Assembly (NCBI RefSeq): GCF_000471905.2
Contig: NW_006498482.1
Location: forward strand, 1,156,666-1,220,665
Direction: 5' to 3'
DNA: 64,000 nt
DNA from: Amborella trichopoda
Lineage: Eukaryota > Streptophyta > Magnoliopsida > Amborellales > Amborellaceae
The position numbers and the translations under genes were made by a program. Shown in pieces: positions 13,101 through 20,756 of this stretch. How positions within the stretch are numbered: the stretch's first letter is position 1; each line of letters starts with the position of its first letter. The notes under the pieces were generated by a model, which was not told where the DNA came from, made no database searches, and saw only the letters and a program-made list of their open reading frames with translations.

Positions 13101-16100
13101 TTTAAATATGGCGAAGTTCAAGAACTCTGCTTGGGCTCAGGACTCAGCCCTTGCCCTTGCCAAGTTGCTCCCCAAGTTTGAATCATATATATATCAAACA
13201 GATCACAAGAAAATGGAAAAATACATTTGGTATGAGAGAGAGAGAGAGAGCATTTGGGAAGAGAAAAAGAGAGAGAGAGAGAGAGAAGGCAAAACTTCAT
13301 TGGGCAGAGATAGATATGAGGGAAGAGGGGAGGGGGGGGCAGATTTCTGCCCCACTGTTAGACAAAGAAAGAGAGAGAGATGTATCGGGAGGCAGCAGTG
13401 GGGCGAAAGCCTGACAGAGCAATGCCGCGTGGAGGTAGAAGACCCACGGATCGGACGGAAAGTGGTGTTTCCAGTGGCAGATGGGTGAGTAACGCGTAAG
13501 AAAAAAGTGGGCAGATCTCTGCCCCCTCTAGAGAGAGGGAGATTAAAAGACAGGACGTATTTCTGCCCCCTTCTAGAGAGAGAGAGGGAGAGAGCAATAG
13601 ATACATTGAAAACAGAAAAATAAATTTATATCTGCATTCTCCTAAGCATAAGGTGGCTTCCCAATTGATGCAAACTTCTTTCTTAAAACTGGTGACAGAG
13701 AAAGAGATAAAAAAGGGTGCAGAGATCTGTAGAGTCTCCTTTTATTTTCTTGTCCCAGTAAGCGAGTACAGTACAGTCTAGCCTGAGTACTGTACAGCTC
13801 GCGCGAACTCACCCAAGTTTTACAGTATTCAAGTGAGTCCATATAATAGTCACCCCAATATTGCACATGTCCCTCTCAGCCGAGCTTGTACATGTATACC
13901 TACCTCAGCAGGGTGCTGAGGCCAAGTTGACTCGGCAGAGTTTCAAATAGCTGAGAAATGGTATGGACATGACAGACGGGGATTGTGATTTACAATGAAA
14001 GTCGTCCAACACGGGAAATTTTTCTAAGCAAAGGTTTGATGGTAGTTCTTTTGATAATCTAGTTATGGGACACTCTGGAGCTGGACATCCATTTAGAAAT
14101 TTACAGGCCTTGTGGGGTTAGGGAAACTCTGCAAGTGTCGATGCTAAGCCCTTCTCAACCACCCTTTGAGTCTTCTTCCAACCCCTAGCCAGTGGTGATT
14201 CACTTAATACAATAGAAAGGCTGCAAGGAATCGCTGTTTCTATGCAGACTAGCAGCAATGATGGAGGAGATCCATGACATCAGTTGTTGATTTGATTTCA
14301 GCACATAATTAGAACAACAAATGCTGAAGACTATACCCAAGCAGGAAGGGTATGAGTTGGATTCAATCTTACAATGGTACTTTAACATGGCCCCAACACC
14401 CTGCCCAGATGTGTTGTGTGAAATCATCATACCTTATTACATACCAACACCTCCTATAGAAGTTCCATGCTTTTCTAAACAGCTAGGTTGAGATGCTGGA
14501 TTCCAGTGAGAAAGACGGTCAGGTTATGGGTTTGAATCTGATGTAAGCTATCTTCTTCTTCTTCTTTTTTTTCTTTTTTTTTGCCTTTTTAGTTTAAAGA
14601 CTCACCTAAAAATGAAAATGCTGTGCTCCACAAGTCTAGAATCACCTTCCTCTTGAAAGTAAGCATAGGGTTCGCTGACCCGTAAGTGGTGTATATGCAC
14701 TGATTCGGCAAACAATTTTATATATCCCATATGGAATACTATTGTTTAATAAAAAATAAAAATGTAACCCTCCAGCTGGTGCATTAGGCAAGCTCGATCA
14801 GCATAATCTACAACTGCACCGCCTTGCATTATGTGTACGGTGAGAAAGTATATTATATAAACTATTTAATATAGTACATGTTCAGACATGTCTTGGCATT
14901 ATGCTGGAGTACTAGACACTTTAACCACGTACTCACACAACACTTTAACATACGATGAAGTATGTTAACTACTAAAAAGTAACCTTAGTAAATAACTTAG
15001 TTAAAAAATCATTATATTAAAGTCACATGGAGTTTAATAACACATCTAACCATTTATATCAAAGCTTGCCAAGAAAATAACAGAATATTCATCTGCATGT
15101 CTACCTTAAAACCAAAATTGCACTGTTTTAGGAAGCATGGCCAATACTAATGTATCTTCCCTAAAAAATAGAATGTCCTACAAATCTTTCAGAACGATAA
15201 TGAAAAAGTAAAAGATCTAAACCAAAAAGTAAACAAAATAAAACAAGACAGATCTGTAGATTATAACCTCTTTATTTTTCTGTTTTGTTGAAATTCTCGA
15301 CTGTCCTAAATCTCCTTCTCTGGGGATGTGAATGCCTGCATCAGCATTGAACCAATCTGCCAAACACAATAAGTAAGCACACCAACTTTGAAACACAAGA
15401 TCAAAAAAATCAAAGCCATATAAAAATGAATTTTCTCATCTGCGACATAAAGGCAAAGGAGAACATGTGAATGAAAAACAAACAACATTTCCTCATCAGT
15501 GTTAGTTTTCTAAATATCGGAAATATATAATAGAAGAACACTGTTTCTCAAAAAACTAATAAAAGTATCAACAATTTGTGGATGTACAAAATAATGGAAA
15601 AGGGTCAGTATCCACAAAATGTCATAACTGGCTGCACATTTGTTGGTGTCTTTTGGATAGAATGAAATCAGGAGCCTCAAAACAATAAATATCTCTGCCC
15701 TGATTCAAAGACGGTATATTTTGGGTAATTACTATGAGTCTCTGTCCCAACAAATTAAGGGTCAAAAATGATATTATTATTATTCACAAAAGAAGATTTT
15801 TTTTTTTTTTTCCTTTTTCTATTTTCTTTCATTATTAGCATATTATATACTTGAGGCTTCATGTCTCATTAGCATATTACGTACTTGAGGCTTCATATCT
15901 CAGGTGAAAGAGAGTTTCACATGCCACTCTCTTAAATCAACAAAGAGACATGAATGGATAGCCAAAGACGTGAAGCAGCTTTCCATCTATACCACCTCAA
16001 ACGAGCCAGATTTGTGTTCATGTATTCACAACCTCAGATAACACATTTCTCCATCTTATATCCTTTCGAAGTAACAACTAAAGAACTCAGACTCCAGTGT

Positions 16101-18418
16101 ATATCTTTTTTTTTTGTTTTTGGATAAAGCATTAGCTTTTCTCCATCATCAACATCAATGCCTCCTCTAAATGAGGAAAAATTAAAAGAAAGTAAAAAGA
16201 AATTCAAATTCTGGATATTAAAATTGGATAACATCCACATTGAAAATTAGCAATACACTAATTTTAAGCAGAGATCAATCCTATAAAGGAAAAGTAAACC
16301 ATCACAAAAGTTGCGAAGCTAGCAGTAGACAATTAAATAAATCAAATAGAGAAACACTCCGGATAAATAAATAAAAAAACTCATAAAGAGAAATGTGATG
16401 TATTCAACAAGACCTGCATGGGGAACTGTGTTTCCATTGGATAACCTAGTCGTATCTAGCACCGGTTCCTTCTCCACCTCAATCTACAACATCCACAGAA
16501 ATCCATCAGAGGGCCACCCCGTTACAGCAAGTAGTAATTGACAACTCCTATTTGTTAGTTATTGACAACTCCTAAATAAATACATAAACAGAAAACAAAT
16601 ACAAGGAAAACCATCAAAACTTACTAAATCTGCGGAATTATTTGGTTTGCTGGGCCCAACATCCATATCAATATCGCACCCAGTTGAGGTGTCACAGATG
16701 CCTCTATCAAATGGGCTAGGGAAATCATTAACACAAATTGGTTCGTTTTCTGTTTGGTTATCTCTACAAGTATTGTCTACCTCGTCAAGCCCTGCGGATT
16801 GGCAAGCACCATCAAAGGATGTCTGGTTCTCATCAAATGCCTTCGGAATCAGGGAATCATTAGAACTGTGATTCTCATAAACCGTCTTGGGAATAGGGGA
16901 TTGATGAGCAATTGGCCTTATTCCTTCAACCCCATCACTATCCATCGAAAGTGAATGAGATTGTACTTGGTTGCCTACCATAGCTAAAGTATATTGGTTG
17001 GTTTCCATCTCAAGGGAAAATTCATATGGGCCATTTAACACTCTCATATCAGCAACATGGCGCTGAAGCAATGAAATATAGGCAAGCGGACTCTTTGGAG
17101 GGGTTGGTGTAGTGAATGGACTTTTGGAACTCCCCACCTCAGGTTGAAACATTCGGGGAATAATTTTGCCACCAGGCATTGCATCTGCCCCCTTTATCAA
17201 CTCCGATGATGATGGAAGGCTCATTTTATTCGTTTCAACTTCCTTTAGCTGAAGGTGCTTCTGCAATAAATCAATTGTTCCCTCCTCATCCATTGTTTGG
17301 CTAGTAGAAAGACGCTGCAAAAGTTCATTAATTTCATTTTCCGCAACATCACACTTATCTGATTCTGCAAAATGAAGGATGATATTGAGTCAGGCAATGA
17401 GAGGTACAAAGAGGCAATGTTATCAAATTTGCTTCGCTTCGGCCGAATAGGCCGAAGCCTTCTGATTTTAAGCATAAACCGAAGCAAAGAGAACAATGTT
17501 TGCAAAATCGAACCAGAACGGTTAACCGGACATGGGCCTGAAAGCGGTTTAACCGGCCTAACCGATAAACTGACCAATTCAACCGCTCTAACTAAACAAG
17601 TCCCGGGTGGTCAAAAAAATATCGAAAAAAAATAAAAAAATACAAAAAAAATTCTACCAAAATATGAAAAACATATAAAGAATGATTAAAACAAAACACA
17701 TTCAAATGAACTTCAAAATTAATGAAAAAAATGGATTTTAACCCATTTTATATTTTCCAAGGGCTATTTTTAATTTTCTAAAAGAGATGGAAAAATATAA
17801 AAGTGAGTATTAATGAAGAAAACAATTTTTAATCTCTATCATGATATAAATAATATTTAAAAATGGATTACAAATCAAATTCCTTATTTTTGAGAATTTA
17901 TATACATTTTTTTAAATACCGGTTGATCGCCCTAACCACCCAAAATCGGAACTCACTGGCCAGTTCTGATCTAACCGGGCTGTTAGAGATTAGATCGGGA
18001 GATTTTGCGAACAATGGAAGAGAAGCATGGTGTTGCCGCTTCAGTCAGATTCGGGCCACTCCGGCCTACTTCGACCGAAGCTTCGGGCTGCTTCGGTTAG
18101 AAAAGAAATACCTATATAAAAATAATTTTTTCAATTTTTAAAATTTTAAATTTTTTCTATTATTTTATATATTTTACATATAAATAAATAATTTATTTAT
18201 ATTAAATTAAAAAAATTTCTGAAGTCTTCCCCCGGATCGGCCGAAGCACCGAATTGCTTCATTTTTCTCACCAAACAGAAGAAGACTCCAAAATGAATCT
18301 AACAACATTGCAAAGAGGACCTTGGGCCAAATCCCATATTAACTAAGAAGAGACAGAGAGAGATTGAATGAAGTTTCAAAAGTCAGACTAGCAATCAAAT
18401 TCAAGGTTCCAAAATACT

Positions 18419-18459
<41 letters not shown>

Positions 18460-20213
18460 TATTGTGTATGAAGCATGAGAAAAGAGACTACTAATCAGCT
18501 TCAAGGATCTAAACACTAAGATAGAGAAAAAGAGTAAGAGTATGGAGCCGACTACTCATCAAATTCAAGGTTCTCAATATAAAGGAGGCTTTGCAAGCCT
18601 TTCATTACACAATAAGTTCCCAGAGAGAGAGAGAGACAGAGAGGAGAGAGAGTGTGTGTCTGTGTGTGGAATTCAAAAAAACCAGAACCCTAGTTACATT
18701 CCAAGGTTTCATATACATAAATTAGGCATCACAAACCTTTTCCTTCCAACACAAGCTTCTTTTCATTGCCTTTGATGCTCTTTGGAGATTCTGGAAGAGA
18801 ACCAGATGCCCTTTCCAGATGAGAAGAATTGTAGTTGCCCTTCATAACATTCTCTTTGCCAGAGGGCCTATGTGTCTCCACAATCTCAGGTAAATTTGAG
18901 TAAGCGTGTTTATAAATGGCTTTCCTCCTGGTATCCATCACGCTAAATGTTAAGGACAACACATCAAATAATATCACAAAAGTGAGAGGGGGAGACCCAA
19001 TTTGGTTGCATATTATCTGTGATTCTTGAGAGAGAGAGAGAGACAGCGAGACTCAAAGGTGCCAAACACTTGTGTTAGTTAAGAGAGAGTGAGAAAGATG
19101 AAACCGAAAGTGGATAACCAGAAAAATTGGCTGTGCATCAAGACTCAAGAATCATGGCACTAACTAAAAAGAAACGGACAATCATTATCTTACCCAAGCA
19201 GACTTGGTCGACGCAACCTGGTCTTTGTGGGTTTGTTGTCATCTGTTTGCTCCATTACACATTTACCTCTTAACCTCTTAAGCTCCCTCTCGGCATCTAT
19301 GGAAAATACTACAAATTAAATTGACATTCTATACACAAACACACAAGGAGAATCTTCAATGGAAAAATATGAAACAATAAAATTGGCGTTCCATACACAA
19401 ACATAAAATCTTCATTGTGAAAGCGACAAGAGCAATCAATTAAACTGCACGAAATACTGAAATCCAAATAAATTATCACAAGTTTTTGGAGAGATAACTA
19501 CTTAACAAACAAAAAAGTCATACGCTCTTTCAGTTCAAAAGCAGCAAAAAACTGTGCTGGGTCTTGCAGCTCTTCAACATTGGGTTCTGCCACATTAACA
19601 TCAAAGCTCAAAGAAGGGACACTGCATTAAAAATATGGGAAGAAAGGAAAATTAGGGTTCTTTTGAAAAATTGCAAAATTAAGGCTTCCCCATCTCAAAA
19701 AAATAAAATAAAGAATAACCAAATAACACTGAATTTCAATTCGTCGAATTTCAATTCGTCGAACGTGCAACAAGTGTTTCATTTACCTTGTGTCAGGCTT
19801 TAATGAAAATACCGGCCTTTTTCGATCAAGGCCAGGCCTTCTCTCTTTGGCATGAATGACATTCTCCTTTTCCTTGTTCTCTTTGTTGCTTTCTACAACA
19901 GCTTTTGCAAGTTCCATGATTTCGTTGGCCCTATCTAACGCCTAAAATGCAGATAAATAATGAAATAAATGGGAAACTTGCAGAGAATTAAGTAATTAAG
20001 TGATTCATTGAATTACAATACAAATGTGCTTAAAAATTCAAAATAATGGTAAGAAAATAAATAAACCTTGGATCGAAGGAGATCGTGGAGCTCTTCATGG
20101 CTTCCTGTGAATTCTGGAGTATTGGATACAAAATCTAGGGTTCGAGGGAGTAAAGAGTGGAGAGAAAGGCCAGCAAGGGGGTCATTTTCAAGAGTTTGAG
20201 ATAGGGTTTCCAT
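1194..20213 (-). CDS. CENPC: Centromere protein C (CENP-C), complete, 11 exons
   Basis: CENP-C links centromeric CENH3 nucleosomes to the outer kinetochore. Exons on the minus strand, 5' to 3': 20067-20213, 19787-19941, 19524-19621, 19194-19296, 18737-18942, 16625-17364, 16414-16483, 15268-15356, 4047-4110, 3729-3836 and 1194-1342. All junctions are GT-AG and in phase; the total is 1929 nt (642 codons plus TGA). Landmarks are an N-terminal LHSLLPRTL, the plant block [11 protein letters not shown] near residue 80, PAQFFAAF near 125, RLRRPSLLG near 165, [11 protein letters not shown] in exon 6, the CENP-C motif [16 protein letters not shown] near 565, and a C-terminal [11 protein letters not shown] with [14 protein letters not shown]. 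Length fits Arabidopsis CENP-C (about 705 residues). Intron 8 (4111-15267) is 11.2 kb of nested mobile DNA. The least certain junctions are the exon 8 donor (GTTATA) and the exon 10 acceptor (TTTAAG). The start ATG at 20211-20213 opens the only fitting N-terminus. Confidence 0.95.
1343..3728 (-). other. CENP-C intron 10
   Basis: This 2.4 kb AT-rich intron holds a MITE-like inverted repeat at about 2918-3398 (listed separately) and a 19-bp tandem duplication (GACGTTGAACCCCCCT) near 1770-1805. I see nothing else. Confidence 0.6.
2918..3398. mobile_element. MITE-like inverted-repeat element in CENP-C intron 10
   Basis: The left arm (about 2920-2980) contains CTTCTCCTATAGCATAG, then ATATGCTTCCCCT, then ATCCAGCCGTTC. 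The right arm (about 3335-3398), read on the other strand, contains CTTCCCCTACAGCATA, ATATGCTTCCCCT and ATCCAACCGTCC. Arms of about 55 bp in inverted orientation around an AT-rich centre suggest a non-autonomous DNA transposon. I could not fix a target duplication, so the superfamily is unassigned. Confidence 0.5.
3729..4110 (-). CDS. CENPC: CENP-C exons 9 and 10: the nucleosome-binding CENP-C motif
   Basis: Exon 9 (4047-4110) ends in HRKSLAG. Exon 10 (3729-3836) continues [19 protein letters not shown] and then [16 protein letters not shown]. Together they form the conserved CENP-C motif, in which basic residues contact the H2A/H2B acidic patch and the aromatic Tyr-Trp pair contacts the CENH3 tail. 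The motif is split between exons at the first base of a Gly codon, and the 210-bp intron between them contains a 28-bp tandem duplication. The final Ser codon is split A|GC with exon 11, which supplies LATVIGRKY. Confidence 0.95.
3978..4031. repeat. 28-bp tandem duplication in CENP-C intron 9
   Basis: GGATTGAACCAGTCCAGGGA begins at 3978 and again at 4006, with the following GAATA also repeated. The copies are identical, so the duplication is recent. Confidence 0.9.
4111..5539 (-). other. CENP-C intron 8, 3' portion
   Basis: This AT-rich intron sequence carries one GC-rich stretch at about 4275-4375 with repeated GGGCCTAGG and CCTAGGCGCCC words. They resemble the sub-terminal words of the hAT element at 50659-52467, so this is probably an eroded relative. 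No intact ends or target duplication were found. The rest shows nothing recognisable. Confidence 0.4.
5540..6700 (+). pseudogene. hAT transposase relic (BED finger plus DUF659)
   Basis: Translating the plus strand across frames gives the plant BED/DUF659 hAT transposase in its normal order. First is a decayed BED finger (around 5540-5790) with [17 protein letters not shown], the expected segment after the finger. Next is a DUF659 start (around 6055-6220) with [13 protein letters not shown]. Then come a [15 protein letters not shown]-like segment (around 6370-6420) and a [12 protein letters not shown]-like segment (around 6500-6540). Several stops and frameshifts separate these blocks, one finger cysteine is lost, and no hATC dimerisation domain follows because copia sequence begins near 6700. 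It is an old, dead DNA-transposon gene inside a CENP-C intron, opposite to CENP-C transcription. Confidence 0.7.
6700..10433 (-). mobile_element. Degraded Ty1/copia LTR retrotransposon, one LTR
   Basis: Minus-strand order is LTR, primer-binding site, gag region, integrase, reverse transcriptase, as in Ty1/copia. The LTR (9993-10433) starts TGTTAAG and ends CTTAACA. It is followed at once by a TGGTATTAGAG primer-binding site, which matches the initiator-tRNA-Met type used by copia elements. Integrase signature is seen around 8000-8245 ([15 protein letters not shown]) and reverse transcriptase with YVDD around 6912-6923. The distal part and the second LTR are absent; the element stops near 6700 next to a hAT relic. 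It is broken in many places and looks old. It lies within CENP-C intron 8 in the same orientation as the gene. Confidence 0.8.
9993..10433 (-). repeat. Copia long terminal repeat
   Basis: This segment of about 440 bp is bounded by the inverted termini TGTTAAG and CTTAACA and abuts the primer-binding site at 9982-9992. It contains repeated AGATCCC/GGGATCT words. No partner LTR is present in the window. Confidence 0.65.
10434..10859. other. CENP-C intron 8 segment with an eroded hAT end
   Basis: Mostly featureless. Around 10760-10832 the words CTAGGCGCCCAGCTAGG, followed by GCCTTTTTGAACGCTG, resemble the right end of the hAT element at 50659-52467. No left end or target duplication was found. 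Confidence 0.35.
10860..11900 (-). mobile_element. L1-type LINE 3' fragment (RNase H region)
   Basis: Minus-strand frames give the C-terminal part of a plant L1 ORF2. A segment near 11740-11830 ([18 protein letters not shown]) fits the linker after the zinc-binding reverse transcriptase domain. A block near 10940-11110 ([18 protein letters not shown], then a LRKANWKADTLANQG-like end) fits the RNase H domain. The fragment has stops and frameshifts and lacks endonuclease and reverse transcriptase. It is split by the small hAT element at 11518-11721, so the LINE was there first. Confidence 0.65.
11518..11721. mobile_element. Non-autonomous hAT element A (204 bp)
   Basis: The left end is TAATGTTTTAAAAAACAG; the right end on the other strand is CAATGTTTAAAAGC. 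It is flanked by TTCAAAAT (11510-11517) and TTCCAAAT (11722-11729), an 8-bp target duplication with one mismatch. GC-rich palindromic words built on GACTCG/CGAGTC cluster just inside the ends. It has no coding capacity and interrupts an older LINE fragment. Confidence 0.8.
11901..13200 (-). other. CENP-C intron 8 segment with a dispersed repeat motif
   Basis: Around 12345-12415 a CATCATCATC run is followed by GCCTTATCCCAATTATTTGG, then GGTCCGCTACACGAATC. From memory this motif occurs as a dispersed repeat in many plant genomes. I cannot assign its class. Nothing else is recognised. Confidence 0.4.
13220..13600. repeat. GA-rich cluster with repeated TCTGCCCC words
   Basis: (GA)n tracts (13226-13248, 13264-13287, 13367-13380, 13525-13600) are interleaved with three copies of a GCAGATYTCTGCCCC-like unit near 13340, 13512 and 13560. 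The long open frames here are products of the dinucleotide runs and are not genes. The chloroplast 16S fragment at 13386-13502 sits inside this cluster. Confidence 0.6.
13386..13502 (+). pseudogene. Rearranged chloroplast 16S rDNA fragment (NUPT)
   Basis: Part one (about 13386-13453) carries CGGGAGGCAGCAGTGGGG, CGAAAGCCTGAC and GAGCAATGCCGCGTGGAGG, the conserved region that begins near E. coli position 340. About 16 bases of the plastid sequence are missing after GTGGGG. Part two (about 13451-13502) carries AGTGGTGTTTCCAGTGGC and GGGTGAGTAACGCGTAAGAA, from near position 100 of the same gene. The two parts are in the same orientation but reversed order, and TCG at the joint is shared by both sources. 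The few differences from plastid sequence are mostly G-to-A, as expected for an old methylated nuclear insertion. It is non-functional and lies in CENP-C intron 8. Confidence 0.85.
13621..15267 (-). other. CENP-C intron 8, 5' portion
   Basis: AT-rich intronic sequence with a T-rich run near 14555-14585. I see no coding exon, RNA gene or mobile-element end. Confidence 0.5.
15357..16413 (-). other. CENP-C intron 7
   Basis: An intron of about 1.06 kb. It contains an imperfect tandem duplication of about 34 bp at about 15834-15902 (TTAGCATATTA, then ACTTGAGGCTTCAT, twice). Nothing else is recognised. Confidence 0.6.
17415..18310. mobile_element. Non-autonomous hAT element B (896 bp) in CENP-C intron 5
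   Basis: The left end is CAATGTTATC and the right end on the other strand is CAATGTTGTTAG. An exact 8-bp target duplication CAAAGAGG lies at 17407-17414 and 18311-18318. Sub-terminal GC-rich words include TTCGGCCGAA-type palindromes and AACCGG repeats on the left, and CGGATCGGCCGAAGC on the right; the centre is AT-rich. No open frame of note is present. Its left end is only 50 bp from the acceptor of exon 6. Confidence 0.85.
18419..18459. repeat. (GA)n microsatellite in CENP-C intron 5
   Basis: A GA dinucleotide run with one AA interruption. Shorter GA runs occur at 18619-18652 and 19028-19041. Confidence 0.85.
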
Positions 20214-20290
20214 TCGATGAAGGATTTGCAGGAAATTTTTGGAGGATTTTTTATGAAGTGGTTTTTTTATCTAAAAAATAGGCAAAAAGT

Positions 20291-20298
20291 GGGCGAAA
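20291..20298 (-). promoter_or_regulatory. E2F-like site upstream of CENP-C
   Basis: On the minus strand this reads TTTCGCCC, fitting the plant E2F consensus WTTSSCSS. It lies about 80 bp upstream of the CENP-C ATG. The consensus is short, so function is inferred. Confidence 0.4.
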
Positions 20299-20390
20299 TA
20301 TGAGGGAAATATGAACCCTAGTTTTGAGAAGAATACAATATGAAGCTGGTAGAGGAGTCGCTGAATATCCATCGGAGAAGATGGATTAAA

Positions 20391-20398
20391 GCGGGAAA
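20391..20398 (-). promoter_or_regulatory. Consensus E2F site (TTTCCCGC) upstream of CENP-C
   Basis: The minus strand reads TTTCCCGC, an exact TTTSSCGC match, about 180 bp upstream of the CENP-C ATG and in the spacer shared with XRCC1. S/G2-phase control would suit a kinetochore gene; this is inference. Confidence 0.55.
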
Positions 20399-20489
20399 AC
20401 GTTGATGACGAATTTACCCTTGTAATTTAAAAACATGACACAAATGCCCTTCATCAACTTACTTAGGAGACGATTGTATTGAGCCCGGG

Positions 20490-20756
20490 TTCAGATCAAT
20501 CAAAGTAAATTGTAAAACATGTTTTTCATCTTTAATTATAAAATTTAAAAGTTGATCCAAAAGAGTAGTGAAAACTTAAAAATCTGGAAAATTGACGGTC
20601 TAAAAATATATTACAAGATGCACTATTTCTAAAACTTGAAATCCATTTTTTTCTCAGGTCCATGCAGGTCGAGATGATCGGTCTAAAGATTTTTTAGCAT
20701 CAAAACAACATCTTCAAGTGAAATTTTTTAGGTGCATTTTAATTTGATTGGGTTAG
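20490..20756 (+). mobile_element. Unnamed MITE family R1, copy 1, upstream of CENP-C
   Basis: It shares an ordered string of words with 38299-38634: TTTAATTATAAAATTTAAA, AAAATTGACGGTC, AAGATGCACTATTT, CTTGAAA, GTCGAGATGATC, ATCAAAACAAC and TTTGATTG. The right end on the other strand reads CTAACCCAATCAAATTA, close to the family terminus; the left end is eroded. It begins about 280 bp upstream of the CENP-C start. Confidence 0.6.

Noticed and set aside
13030-13488. 152-residue plus-strand frame with many Arg-Glu repeats
   Set aside because: It consists of translated (GA)n tracts and the chloroplast 16S scrap; no protein family is recognisable.
14470-14590. SINE-like segment with a B-box-like GGGTTTGAATC and a TTC/T-rich tail
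   Set aside because: No convincing A box, tRNA-like fold or target duplication could be defined.
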